This document shows positions 36,701-46,459 of a DNA stretch of 64,000 nt, piece after piece. Each line of letters opens with the position of its first letter. The first letter of the stretch is position 1. The notes under the pieces were generated by a model. That model saw only the letters and a program-made list of their open reading frames with translations, was not told where the DNA came from and made no database searches. This DNA is from Dugong dugon. Lineage: Eukaryota; Chordata; Mammalia; Sirenia; Dugongidae. The stretch is from positions 62,530,734 to 62,594,733 of the forward strand of contig CM057462.1 in NCBI GenBank assembly GCA_030035585.1, in the 5' to 3' direction. A program made the translations under genes and the position numbers.

Positions 36701-39700
36701 TAGTCTTTTTGCCTCCTGCGGCCAACCCCTGAGACCAGGCCAGGCTGCTGGCCTGATTAAAACCTCCCAGTGGCTCCTGGCTCCCACAGATCAAGTCAGG
36801 TCAAGTCCAAACCCCTCAGCCAGGCAAATACAGCGTGCCTGATGCTCTGCTCTCTATTCCCTACTACAGCACCATCTCCTTCAAGTTCCCCAAGGCCATT
36901 TCCTCAGCCCAGACAGCTTTCATTACTCTAGCCTCACGGCTTTTTGTTTTAGCAGAAGAACCCTTCTTTTTAAAAGAAAAGATCCCCAATATATAAAACA
37001 GCTGCTCCATTTAAAACCCTAGGGCTCCCCAGAATTTCATTTATAAATAGTTTTTCCAGTGACTCCTAGCTATAGCCCACTTCCTGAACAAAAAACCCCA
37101 TGGCTTTAGACACATTATTCCCTCTGCTTGGAATGCCCTTGCCCTCACCCTCCTCCTTCTACCTTGATAGGAGATCACCACTCATCCCTGAAAATACAGC
37201 TCAGGAGTCACCCCTTCCGGGCTCACACAGCCCCCCAGGTTCCTCCTGCCACTGCATTCATCACATTAGACTGAAATTGTCTCTTTCCCCCCTTGGCCAC
37301 AGGCTCCCCAAGATTCATCTCTGGGATCCAGGGCCAGGCTCTCTAGGTTCTCAGTGAACATTCATTGAATGACCCAAGGAATGAGTGAGGGCTCAGGGAG
37401 AAGAGAGACTGCAAGGGCCGTCAGCGCGGGAAGCCATGGAGGCTCCCGGACGGTGGGGGCAGTGAGGAGGGCACAATAGGGGGCCTCGGCTTCTGGAGTA
37501 AAGGTGTGGGGACAGGACTGAGTGAGGGGGCCCAGAAATCAGACAGGAGAAGGGTCTCTGTAAGGCTGTACAGGGATGGAGGACTCGATGCAAGGGATGG
37601 TGAGGGAACAAGACTTCAGTGAGGGATGGGAATGAGGTGAGGAAAGGTGGTTGTGAGGGCTTAGTGAGCCTGGAAGGGGCTTGGTGAGTGAAGGGGGGCT
37701 CATAGAAGGAGTGGGTCCTCAACGAGCACAGGAGGACACCTTGCCAGGGTTCATAACACATAGCTAAAGATATGCTCTTCTAATTTGCTCTGTAAACTTT
37801 CACCTAAAATAAAGAGATGTTCTTTGCTCAACTTCTTCTTCCCCTCCATGCAGGGAGCCCATCGCTCAGACCCTGAGACCAGCCATTTCTTAGCTCAGAA
37901 CTAGTCTAGGGCTCAGGTCAGAACTATGTGGGTGGCTTCTGGGGCCCTACAGACATGTAGATGCTGGATGCTGGGCAGAGTCTACAGGCCTGAAGCTCAC
38001 ACCCCCAGCAAGCCCACCTCTGCGCCCACCTGCTCAGCCCTTCTGCATGGTGGCAGGTGAGGGGGGAAGGCCAGAGCAGCCACCACAGGTACCCCCATCC
38101 TCTTTCTTCCCTTCACCACTCCACTGAAAACCCTGGGGCAAAATGGTTCACACTCTTTTTATAGTACAACATACACATCCCTAAGTTTATACAGGGCTTG
38201 ATATTTTACAAAAGGTTTTAATAGAGAGAGGGAGAACGAGAGTGAGCGCATAAGCAAGCGCCTGAGAGCAAGACTGGGCATGTACAAGCTCTAGTGGTGC
38301 AATGGTTAAGTGCTCGGCTACTAACCATAAGGTCAGTGGTTCGAACTCACCAGCCGCTCCACGGGAAAAAAGACCTGGCAATCTGCTCCTGTAAAGATTA
38401 CAGCCTAGGAAACCCTATGGGGCAGTTCTACTCTGCTATGAGTCAGAATCAACTTGAAGGCACACAACAACATATACAGACATAGCTCCACTATCTGATG
38501 TAAGCCTTACTATATTCTGTACAGTTACATTTTCAGCTTTATGATTATGCTTATTGTGATTATTATTTAATAAATGTGGCCTACTGGAAACCCTGGTGGC
38601 ATAGTGGTTAAGAGCTATGGCTGCTAACCAAAAGGTCGGCAGTTTGAATCCACCAAGTGCTCCTTGGAAACCCTATGGGGGCAGTTCTACTCTGTCCTAT
38701 AGGGTCGCTATGAGTCGGAATCAACTCAATGGCAATGGGTTTGGTTTTTTTTTTTTTTTTTTTTAACCAGCGTATACCTTCATCCCTCCCTGAGCCTCGC
38801 TCCCTTTTGGACCTTCACTGCACCCCATCCTCAAGTCTCACCCACAAGGACATCTGCTGCTCACATGGCTTGTAGTTTATGCGCCGCAGAGGCTGTTGGA
38901 TGTGACCGTATCAAAAGTGGGCACGTCAAAATTGCTGCATCAGATCGGCTACTTTGGTGGCCTTGCTGGAACCAGGCCCTTTCTGATGGCTAGTCTCATC
39001 CTGTTTTTTGTACAACAGACTTGAACCCAGGTCTTCTGACCCCTGGGTTAGGTGCACGTGTAGCTCTACATGTGTGAGCATGAGTGAGTGTGACCGCAAG
39101 TGTGTGTTGTGTGAGTGTCAGCGGCTCCTCTCAGTAACTCTCTCATCTCGGAAATAGAAGAGACTGATTACAAACTGCTAAACCACATCTGGCCCATGGA
39201 GTCCAAAATACTGGCCACAGCAGATGAGACGGGAGGAAAATCAAGGCCTTGCTGCTGATTAAACCTAACTGTCTCTAATTGTTTGTTAAGCCAGGGATTT
39301 TCAGCTTCACCAATTCTCTGAGCTTCTTTCCCTGGGCCTGAGTCCTGGCTTTGACTGCTCCAGTGGGGACTCAACCAAACCCCATTGCCTTTCAACAGTT
39401 ACCAGGAAACCTTGGCTCAAACAGAAAAGCCTAAAAAGTTAAGCAAGAGGTAGTTCGGCTAGACTTAAGTCAGAACTTCTTGCCTGTGGGAGTGATATCT
39501 CTTTATGGGGGACGCTGAGAGAGACATGGCCTGGTGATCTAGAGCACACAGTCTGCAGCACAGGCTCCCAGCCCACTCCCTGGCAGGCTCGCTCACCGTA
39601 GGGCTAGTTTCACCACACGACAGTGGGCTGGGGAGACTCATCACTGGAGCCACTGAGCGAGGCTAGAGGGCCTTAGGTCAGGAGTGCCTAGGCTGGGATT

Positions 39701-40679
39701 TTGTGGGGCACGGGGAATGGGGCGGGGACAGGTTCATCTTGAACTCTGTCAAGCTTTGTTTTCAAGAAAACTGGGCTCACAGGAATTAGGAGACCTGAGT
39801 TCTAATAATGACTGTGTGTGGTTAGGCTTATTTCTTCCCTCTTTCTTTGCCTAAGTTTCCTCATCTGTACAATGACAGGATTTAATTTTTTTTTCTGAAG
39901 CTGTGAGAACCTTTCTTCCATGACATTTTATGTGGAAGCTCATCACTGAAAGCAGGTAAAATGAAGTTGCTCTGGTTTGAAGGGTGGTAGCGCCAACCTC
40001 CTGCCCACGTGCTTCCCCCCCACCCCCACCACAGCTCCCTGGATGTCACTGGGCATCGTTTCAATACCACAGGATGGACAGTCCCAAGCCCCGCCCCCCG
40101 GCTCCACTGTTCTTGCCCCAAGACCTGAGCGGGGGAAGTCTTATTGCCCACTGCCCAGCTGTGCAGAGTTCCCAGCCCAGGGGGGCGAGGGCTGCACTGC
40201 AGCCACCGTTAAAGGAAGGAGCCCTGAACTCCACTGTCAATGAGGAGGAAACCAAGCATGCTGCGCAGGGGGTGCTGGGCAGCAAGCATCACCATGGATA
40301 CCATACAACACTGGTATTATGTCAAAGGGCATAATCCACAACTGGATCCTCACATGAGAGGGGTTAATCTAGAAAGCAGAGAGTCTACAAAGGGGAAACA
40401 AAGTGAGTGATCTCAAATCAGTCTACAAACTGGATCATCCATTGAATAATCTACAAAACCATAACAGACAAAGCAGAAATCTGTAGCTGGTCATCATGGG
40501 AGAAAAGCAAAAGGCCCTCTGGTCCCCAGGCAGCACCCTCCCACCCCTAAGGTCAGCAGCAGTCCAGCTCCACCCCGTTACTCACTCCGCCTCTGCCTCT
40601 TCCCCTTGATCCCCCGGCTGCCGGCAGTGAGATGCATCCAGCTCAGAACCAGGGCCACCACACACAGCCCAAGCCGCAT
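24561..40679 (-). CDS. RSPO1: R-spondin 1, complete five-exon coding region
   Basis: RSPO1 is a secreted Wnt agonist. It bridges LGR4/5/6 receptors and the ubiquitin ligases ZNRF3/RNF43, which clears the ligases from the cell surface and raises Frizzled levels. The CDS joins 40679-40586, 28842-28651, 26593-26444, 25718-25530 and 24727-24561 on the minus strand: 792 nt, 263 residues plus TAG. All splice sites are GT-AG and all introns are phase 1. Domain order is signal peptide (1-20), basic KGKRQRR segment, furin-like repeat 1 (about 34-91), furin-like repeat 2 (about 92-143), thrombospondin type 1 domain (147-207), and a Lys/Arg-rich tail. Residues known to contact ZNRF3/RNF43 (R66, Q71) and LGR (F106, F110) are present, as are the N137-G-T glycosylation site and the W153/W156 C-mannosylation motif. 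No frameshift or internal stop is seen. The assignment is firm. Confidence 0.96.
24728..25529 (-). other. RSPO1 intron 4
   Basis: An 802-bp GT-AG intron between the thrombospondin domain exon and the last exon. It is GC-rich, with no recognisable AfroSINE or L1 and no other gene. Confidence 0.85.
25530..25718 (-). CDS. RSPO1: RSPO1 coding exon 4 (thrombospondin type 1 domain)
   Basis: This 189-nt exon encodes residues 146-208, between the acceptor CTAG (25722-25719) and donor GTGAGC (25529-25524). It begins with [16 protein letters not shown], whose W-x-x-W motif (W153, W156) is the C-mannosylation site of R-spondins, and ends in [11 protein letters not shown]. The domain binds heparan sulfate proteoglycans. 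Compared with my recollection of human RSPO1 there are a few conservative changes, for example RK in place of QQ after CSKK. Confidence 0.95.
25843..26040 (-). mobile_element. AfroSINE, first of duplicated pair
   Basis: Minus-strand copy with CCAAACCAGTTGCCATTGAG and TTTGGCTAGTAGTCAAGCAC. It lacks the last 20 or so bases of the head, where the second unit begins. Confidence 0.85.
26064..26279 (-). mobile_element. AfroSINE, second of duplicated pair
   Basis: Minus-strand copy complete to the head complement GGGCTACCCAGGGACTCC. It is preceded by a second copy of AGGCTGGAG-CATCTTTTG. Confidence 0.86.
26444..26593 (-). CDS. RSPO1: RSPO1 coding exon 3 (furin-like repeat 2)
   Basis: This 150-nt exon encodes residues 96-145 between acceptor CAG (26596-26594) and donor GTAAGG (26443-26438). 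It contains furin-like repeat 2, with C97, C102, C105, C111, C114, C125, C129 and C142, and the LGR-binding phenylalanines F106 and F110 in [11 protein letters not shown]. The sequon N137-G-T is near its end. Both boundaries are phase 1, so skipping the exon would keep frame but remove LGR binding. Confidence 0.95.
26594..28650 (-). other. RSPO1 intron 2
   Basis: A 2057-bp GT-AG intron without AfroSINEs. It includes a MIR-like fragment at about 27516-27695. The rest is moderately GC-rich unique sequence; the open frames seen in it have no family resemblance. Confidence 0.8.
27516..27695 (-). mobile_element. MIR-like fragment
   Basis: CACCATTTATTGAGTGCCAG, then CATTTTAAAGAAAAGGC and CAAAGGTCCCATAATGAATA, in minus-strand MIR order. 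Confidence 0.55.
28651..28842 (-). CDS. RSPO1: RSPO1 coding exon 2 (furin-like repeat 1)
   Basis: This 192-nt exon encodes residues 32-95. The acceptor CTGCAG is at 28848-28843 and the donor GTGAGT at 28650-28645. It carries eight cysteines at spacings matching furin-like repeat 1 (C40, C44, C47, C53, C56, C75, C79, C94). It also contains the loop [11 protein letters not shown], which holds R66 and Q71, the residues that engage ZNRF3/RNF43 in known R-spondin structures. Length is a multiple of three and both boundaries are phase 1. Confidence 0.95.
29272..29509. mobile_element. hAT-Charlie-type fossil with inverted ends
   Basis: The left end CAGTGATTCTCAACTGGGG and the right end GGTTGAGAAACCCTGG are inverted repeats. 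The interior includes TACTACTGGCATCTAAGGGG and GGGATGCTGCTAAACATCCT. An old non-autonomous element inside RSPO1 intron 1. Confidence 0.65.
29980..30318 (+). mobile_element. AfroSINE interrupted by about 165 bp
   Basis: The head and middle lie at 29980-30084 and end at AAAAAATCAGCCATTG. The element resumes at about 30250 with AAAACCCTGCGGAATACAG. The interrupting 30085-30249 is AT-rich and not recognised. Confidence 0.75.
30553..30752 (-). mobile_element. AfroSINE (long type)
   Basis: TCAAACCCGTTGCTGTCGAG, CAAGGCTGTAATCTTTATGG, and head complement CTCCACCAGGGCTCC. Confidence 0.87.
31598..32005 (-). mobile_element. MIR element split by AfroSINE
   Basis: The left part has GGCAGGCACTGTTCTCAGTG and TTAACTCATTTAATCC. 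The right part has TTATCCTCAGTTTTACAGAT and continues to AACTAGCATGCGTC. Separated by the SINE at 31720-31910; AGGTAC occurs at both junctions. Confidence 0.65.
31720..31910 (-). mobile_element. AfroSINE (long type)
   Basis: AAACCCATTGCCATCAGC, AGAACTGCTCCATAGGGTTT and TCACCAGGGCTTTCTTCCA. The head is diverged. Confidence 0.82.
32450..32512 (+). mobile_element. AfroSINE head fragment
   Basis: AAGGAGCCCTGTAGCGCAAC GG, then TTAAGTGC and CCCACCAGCAGCTCC. Internally deleted and truncated. Confidence 0.65.
32793..33001 (+). mobile_element. AfroSINE (long type)
   Basis: Contains CAGCTGCTAACTGAAAGGTT, CAGCTATTGAAAACCCTATG and ACATGGGGTTGCCATGAGTT. Confidence 0.85.
33747..34254 (+). mobile_element. 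LTR-like repeat, about 510 bp (copy 1)
   Basis: It starts GTCATGGATTGAATTGTGTC and ends TAGAACTAGATAACTAAGAC. A second copy lies at 59504-60014. The overall pattern resembles an ERVL-MaLR solo LTR: a TATAAAAG-like box at 33973, and an end with TATTTCTGTTATAGTAG. Family name not certain; no coding capacity. Confidence 0.55.
35390..35870 (-). mobile_element. L2-like fragment
   Basis: Contains AAAATCCATCAGTGGCTTCT and TCCTCCATGAAACCTTCCGT, typical of minus-strand L2 3' sequence. Confidence 0.5.
36356..36640 (-). mobile_element. Composite AfroSINE (minus)
   Basis: TGTTGTTGTTAGCTACTGTC at the tail, TTTCTTCTAGTCTAAGTC-type middle, and head complement CTACCGCTGAACCACCACTA. Same family as 15042 and 19182. 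Confidence 0.83.
37090..37390 (-). mobile_element. L2-like fragment
   Basis: CCTCTGCTTGGAATGCCCTT and a terminal CAGTGAACATTCATTGAATG, in minus-strand L2 order. Confidence 0.5.
38288..38472 (+). mobile_element. AfroSINE (long type)
   Basis: AGTGGTGCAATGGTTAAGTG, AAAGATTACAGCCTAGGAAA, and a short tail AACAACA. Confidence 0.86.
38586..38764 (+). mobile_element. AfroSINE (short type) with T-rich tail
   Basis: AAACCCTGGTGGCATAGTGG through GGCAATGGGTTTGG and a run of about 20 T. Close to consensus, so relatively young. Confidence 0.88.
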
Positions 40680-40702
40680 AGTCACTCGCCAGCTCCGGGC
40701 CC
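40586..40702 (-). CDS. RSPO1: RSPO1 coding exon 1 (signal peptide)
   Basis: The ATG is at 40679-40677. The first 20 residues ([20 protein letters not shown]) form a classic signal peptide with a hydrophobic core, followed by [11 protein letters not shown]. The exon ends one base into codon 32 and is followed by donor GTGAGT (40585-40580). Upstream, a pyrimidine tract and CAG (40705-40703) form a good acceptor, so the exon probably starts at 40702 with 23 nt of 5'UTR. At least one non-coding exon must therefore lie farther upstream, probably in the CpG island near 45.5 kb. The start matches the family amino terminus. Confidence 0.93.
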
Positions 40703-43700
40703 CTGGGAGGAGGGGTGGTCTCTGGTGGGTGGACAGGGCAGGGCTCTCACTAACGCCTCCGGGGCTGGGTCAGCAGCAGAAGGCCCAGGCCTGGGCCAGA
40801 TCCCAAATCCACCATAATCTCAGCTGGGGACAGATGGGGTGTGGGGAGCCCAGTTCTCCATCAGCCCATAGGGAGGTCTGGAGAGCTTTGCTCAAAGGCA
40901 CCTCAGGGTGTCACATGGGAGAATGCCTTGTCACTTCAGCAGCCACCACTCCAAAAACCAACCTGTTGGGGGGAAGAGAGAGAAGGATTAATTCTGCAGT
41001 GCTGTGGGGTCCCTCTAATCTATGCTTCCTGCCCTCCCATTGTGGCCCCCCTCCTCAGCAAAGTATGAGAACTCAGAATGTTTGGACATTACAAGTTACC
41101 CACCTGGTACCCCTGCAGAAAGAAATCTGTTTCTTTTCCTATCTTCCACAATTCCCCAACCTGGGACTGGAGCCGGCCACCTGACCAGCTCAATGTGGTG
41201 AACACTCAAACCAAAGCTTGTGGATCACTGGTGGATTCTCAATAATGGGAACCAGCTGGTCCTACCCCTGCATAATATCAGCCAGTTCTCACTGGAAGTC
41301 CTTCTTTAAGTCTACCCTAGAGACCTCATGCTGCATAAAATCCTCTCTCTTCAAGAGGAGCTTTCTCTGGCCTTCTCTGAGTGATCAACCAGCCTTCTCT
41401 TCCCACTGCTGAGTCACCCCTGTGGCTTTCACCTGTTCTAGAGCTACAGCAGTGGTCCCTGGCAAGCTGGCAGACTCTGCGTGGCCCTCTGGATTTGGCA
41501 GGAGGAAAGGAAGTAAGGTTTCCCCTGGCCTCAGAAACTCTGACACAGCAGGCCTGGCGGGCCAGGCCTTTGTCAGAGGATAAAAGAGGCAGCGATGCCC
41601 GCCCTGGCCAGAGACACAGAGAATGGGGATAATCCCCCAGCCTAGCGAGAGCCAGGTCTCTGGACCCGCTGGCCAGCCGGGATGATGGGCACAGCGGGAG
41701 CTGGTCCCTCTCCCCATGAGATGTGTCTGGGAAGTTGGATGTCTGAGCCTTGGAGCCCAACCTGGGAGTCAGAGGACGAAAACCCCATTTTACACTCATC
41801 CAAACTCACAGGGCCACACACTCATGCTCCGAAGCCTCCAGTGCAGTGTCACAACAGAGGCCTTCCCATGCATCAACCCACATGCTTTCACAACACATCC
41901 CCAAGCTCACACAGGCACATGAGGCATCCCCAAGGGGGAAACAGGGAGCCTTCAGGTCTGTAGCATGGGAACCTACACGGGCAGTGTGATTTTGGACATG
42001 GCATTTAACCTCTCTGAGGCTCAGTGCCCTCATCTATAAAATGGGGATAAAATATGCCAATGTCACAGGATTGCTCTAAGTCAGACAAGTTCTGACTTAC
42101 AAAGAAGAAATCCGAAATGCTGGAGTGGAGATGCCTCACTCCTGTCCCAAACCTTTCCCCTCTAGGCTCCCCAGGGCCCAGCCCACCCCCTCACCTCTCA
42201 TCCTGGCCCCAGTCAAGCCCACCTGCAGGGGAGATAAATCATTATCCCACAGGGGAGTTCAGCACCTCCTCCTCAGCCTCTCCCACTGGCTTTGAAGGCC
42301 AGACACACTCAAGTGGTTAAGCTGCCTGTGAGAAGTGTTTACACGAGGCTGATGGATCCCACCTGGTGCTGCGGCTGGAGCCAGCGGAGATGCCCCCTAG
42401 TCACCCCCAAATGCCCCGTCAGTTGCCAACCCCTACACACCCCCTCCAGTACTCCCTGCATGACCTGCCAAAGTTTCCCATCCTCCCCAGCCCCCAACAC
42501 ACACTTCCATCACCCACAAATTGTGGACGTCCAGCCAAGTTTCTCAAACTGGGATCTTTGGCCCCAAGGATGTAGCCTTAGAGGTCTGTCTCACATGGTA
42601 GTTAAGGGCATAAACTTCAGAGACAGACTGCCTGGCTTTGAATGTTGGCTCTGCTAGTTATTAGCTGTATTTTCTATGACCAAGGCTTCATTCTGTGTCT
42701 ACATTCCAATGATCATCTAAAAGCAACATAAACATTTTCTGAAATCATCTGATTACTAACTTTAATACTGAGAACTGTTATGCAATTTCCATATTTGCAT
42801 TTATCTTTATGGTTGATTGCCTTGCCATCCAAGTGATCATTCAAAATGATAGGGTTTGCCTTTAAATGTAGCATTTCTCAAACTGAGGTTTCAGGACCCC
42901 TGGAAGACACATTCTCAGGGTTCTGTGAGTCCTTACATTTGACCAACATAGAGAAGAAAACCCAGCAGGCAAATCTGGCCTCAAGTCCTGGGACTGAGAG
43001 ACTTTGGTCTCACTGTGTGATCAGTTTCCCTGGGGCCCTTGGGGCAGAAAAGTTCTCCTATTCATCTTGCTCCCCTCGTGCCCGTTGGGCACAGTGCCTG
43101 GCACATCGGGGTTAGTACCCAGCAAATCATAGATTTCTTCCTTTCCCTCCCTCTCTTCCCCTCTAACCCCTCTTCTCCCCATCTCCCCCCGACCCCCCGC
43201 AATTCTCCCAGCTCTTAGGTTTCAGCACTGCCCACATTCACCCAGTCCTCGCCAGCAAAGATCTTCTGACCTGCTCCTGCTAGAATCTCCATGGAACCAC
43301 AAGCTCAGCTGGAAAAGGGGAAGGAAGATCCAGATCTGAATGTCACTGGAACAAATGGCATTGGCCTCCCTCACCTCTGGGGTGAGGAGAGTTTCAAACA
43401 CTTTTTTAAAAATATAGAATCAATCCTGAAAAGGAGCTACAGATTTATCTTTACCAGGGGGTACAAGCAACAAAGATGAGTGAAGCTGGATTCAGAAGTG
43501 GTGAATTGGAGGGCAAATGTCCCATCTAAAGGGGGCATACGCTATTCAACTCCAGCTGACTGTTGACAGGCAGGAAAAACAGGCTCAATACTGCCAGATC
43601 TTCTGATTTTTTAGGAAAAAAAAGTTGAAAATTCAGAATTTTATGGGAAATCTGATTTTAAATGCTGGACAAGGCCCTGACTAGAAGCCCTACAGTACCA

Positions 43701-44279
43701 AGCCCCAGTGGCCACAGGTCCCTGCCTCAGAGGCTCCTCCCCATCCACCACACACCCCACATAAGGGCTAGGGCTAAGAGGGGATATAAACTGATGCCTT
43801 TCTTTTAAATAGCCTGCCTCATTTCTATTGCTCCCTGTCCGGTTTCCTCTGGGCCTTGGGCTATATGGCACCGAGGCTCATTTCTGGAGGCCCATGACTC
43901 TACACAGAGTTGGGACTGGGAACTGCTGGCAGTGATCAAGGCCTCAGGCATTGGTGGGGATAAGGAAGGGGTGAGGGATTCACATTCATTTGGTGACTCA
44001 CACCACCTGCCAGGTGCTAGGCCCGCCTTTATTCCTCCCAACTCTAGGAGGAAGGTAGAATCATCCCGTTTCACAGAGGGAGTAACCTGGCGGTAAGAGG
44101 GCCAAGGTCTTGGGGTTACAGACCTAGTCAGTGGCCAGTGGGTTTGCTTCCCAGGACTGGGTGTCTAAACGGTAGGACAAAGGGGCAGGGAGCTGGGGGA
44201 TGTGGGGCCTGACTGGCCTTTGGGAAGGGACCCGGAGAGGTGGGGAAGGAGTCAGCACAGAGGCAGAGCTGATGAGGGA
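40703..44279 (-). other. RSPO1 5' intronic region upstream of coding exon 1
   Basis: This lies between the coding exon 1 acceptor and the CpG island. It has no AfroSINE, L1 or RTE insertion. MIR-like fragments are at about 41975-42095, 42590-42680 and 43970-44095. The open frames on both strands lack recognisable domains. Confidence 0.6.
41975..42095 (+). mobile_element. MIR-like fragment
   Basis: CATTTAACCTCTCTGAGGCT, CTCATCTATAAAATGGGGAT and CACAGGATTGCTCTAAG follow MIR order. Confidence 0.6.
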
Positions 44280-46260
44280 GACCAAGGGGGAGACCCCACG
44301 TCGTGCTAGGTGGTCGCGGGAGCGGAGGACACGCGGTGGGCGCAGGACACAGCTGGGGGTGAAGCTGAGGGCGAGGCCTCAGTCCCAGCAGCGGGCTGGA
44401 GTAACTTTCACGTTCTGGTCCGAAACACTATCAGGATAAATCGGTATTCTGTCTGGGGCCGGATACAGACCCAACAATGTAAACCATCCCGATAATTTCT
44501 CATTAGCCCTTCCCGGGACTGGCTACAGGCTGGAGTGTTTTGGCCGCTGAGTTGTCGGGCGGGCAGGGGCAGAATTGCTGGGCAGGGGGCGGGATCAAGT
44601 ATGCGCCGGCCTGACCTGTCGGGATTAGCTTGTCCGCCAGAGCCAAACCAGGTGCTTGGGCGCCCCCAACACCAAGGGCAGCGGAGAAAGGCGCCTTCAC
44701 TCCCCTCCGTCACCGCCCCAGAGCGCGCAAATTCTTCCCTCCCCATTATCCCGGAGAGACCCAGCAGGTGCCGGGGAGGGGAGGCAGACCTCAGTGCCCC
44801 CTCTGGCCACCCCCCAAGATCCAAAAGAGTCACCCAGGTCACGAGATGACCCCTAGCCCCAAGCGCCCAGAATCCGTCCTTGCCTTCTAAGATTAGTCTG
44901 GGAGCCCCGGGCCAGCATAGCCCCGACCTCTCCGCAACCCAGCAATACCATTCGTTCCGGAGCGCCCCAACCCGCCGGCCAGGGAGCCGCGCTACCTCGC
45001 AGCACACCCTGGGCTGCCGCGCACGCCTCCTGCCACGTCGGACCCGGGCCCGGGCTGCGAGACTGGGGTGGGGGAACCAGGGGCCGTGAGACTGCGGGGA
45101 ATCCGAGGCTGTGGGACCAGTGATCAAGGGCTTCTGGAATGGGAGGGGGATGAATAGAGCTGGTGGACTTCGGGAATTCAGAGCTGCGAGTGGGGACGAT
45201 AGCCGTGGACTGCGGGGTTGGGGGACTCACGGCAGCAAAGGGGAGGCGGCTGCCCGCCGGCTTGAGGGATGATGCGGGCGGCAGGACCTACAGGAGGTGG
45301 GCTCAGGAGGTGCCCTCTCCCGCCTTCGCTGACCAGAGAGCAGTCGGACTTCCCTTCCTTTCACTGTCTTCCCCTGCACCCAGTTTGGCCAAGCCCCGAC
45401 GGGAGGGCCCAAGGCACCCTAGGTCCCGGGAAAGGGGCGCCAGGGAGGAGAACGGGATAGCTAAGCAGGGACTCACCTCCGCGCTGCCAGAAGGCGGGGG
45501 CAGGCCCGGGAGGGGCGAGGGTGCGGCCCGCTCACCCGCCCGCCGCACGACTGTCCCGGGCACCCGGCTTGCCTGCGCTCCTCCCGCGGGTTCCCAAGTT
45601 GCTCAATCTGCGGGAGGCTCACGCCCTCCGGGTCGGGGCCCCACCCGGCGCATCTGTCCTCTGGGGAGGCCGGGTCCGGACCTCGCTTTCCGCAGCACGC
45701 GAGCCGCAATGTCCGACTCTGGCCGTCCCGGCCGGGCTCTGCGCCCCGCTCTTCGTGCTCTCCGTCGCGCCTCCGCTGGGCCGGAGCTCGCCGCTGGGAG
45801 AGGGGCCAGTCCACTGCTCGCACGAGGGAGGGAATCCCCCCCTTTCCAGTCCCACCCCCGAGCCGGCCCCCCTTCCCGGGATCCGTAGCAAAAAACGGAC
45901 TGGAGCGCCGGGCCCGGGAGTCCGCAGCCCCCTCCCGCACGCCTGTGCCCGCAGCCCTGACGCTGCGCTCTGAGCGCGGGGCCGACCGGGGCACACGTCT
46001 TTTGGACGCTGGCGCAGACCCTCTGTCCTACCTCCTGCACTCCGGGGTTTCGCTCCGCACATCTTGGGGTCAGAACAGAGCTCGGGGCTCTCGCGCAATC
46101 TCAGTTTCCCCATCAGGAACCTGGGAAATGACAAGGAACGCGCTCAGGAGGACCTTGTGGTCCTGGCCACGCCCTCCTCCCCTTCTGGGTCAAGGATTCC
46201 TCGCGTCTTCCCGGCGCTGAGGCTCTTAAGATCCCGGCGCCCAGGTGAGGACAACGCCAG
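44280..46260 (-). promoter_or_regulatory. CpG island, probable RSPO1 promoter and non-coding exon
   Basis: The region is strikingly GC- and CpG-rich compared with its surroundings, densest at about 45450-46000. It lies 4-5 kb upstream of RSPO1 coding exon 1, whose good acceptor requires an upstream exon. Minus-strand donor-like sites occur at 45476-45471 (GGAG|GTGAGT), 45535-45530 (GGCGG|GTGAGC) and 45231-45226 (GCC|GTGAGT). Long open frames on both strands are expected from the base composition and have no family resemblance. Promoter role and exon limits are inference. Confidence 0.6.
45471..45477 (-). other. Candidate splice donor of RSPO1 non-coding exon 1
   Basis: The minus-strand sequence GCGGAG|GTGAGTCC closely matches the donor consensus and lies in the most CpG-rich part of the island. 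It is the best of three nearby candidates. The exon start is unknown. Confidence 0.35.
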
Positions 46261-46304
46261 AGGCAGCTGGTGCAGGGGAGTAAGGGAGATTTTGGAATAA
46301 AACC

Positions 46305-46455
46305 TGAATTCAAATCCCTGCTCCATCACTTACCCGCTGTGTGGCCATGCCTGAGTTACTGAATCTCTCTGAGCTTCAGGTTTCTCATCTGCTTTGAGGG
46401 TTCTTCGAGAGGAAGGATGCAAGTGCTTAGTAAATGGTAGGGGCTTCATTAATGT
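46305..46455 (+). mobile_element. MIR-like fragment
   Basis: AATTCAAATCCCTGCTCCAT, CCGCTGTGTGGCCATGCC and GAGCTTCAGGTTTCTCATCT in MIR order, at the upstream edge of the CpG island. Confidence 0.6.
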
Positions 46456-46459
46456 TTGT

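Larger units (their letters stand above)
28843..40585 (-). other. RSPO1 intron 1 (between coding exons 1 and 2)
   Basis: An 11.7-kb GT-AG intron. It contains an hAT-type fossil (29272-29509) and AfroSINEs at about 29980, 30553, 31720, 32450, 32793, 36356, 38288 and 38586. It also has an LTR-like repeat (33747-34254) and L2-like fragments (35390-35870, 37090-37390). Long stretches (33000-33740, 34260-35390, 38765-40585) look unique. No exon was recognised inside. Confidence 0.75.

Noticed and set aside
44408-46134. Several long open frames on both strands around 45 kb
   Set aside because: They overlap in all phases, are Arg/Pro/Gly/Ala-rich as expected of CpG-island composition, and show no domain. 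Low stop-codon density explains them.
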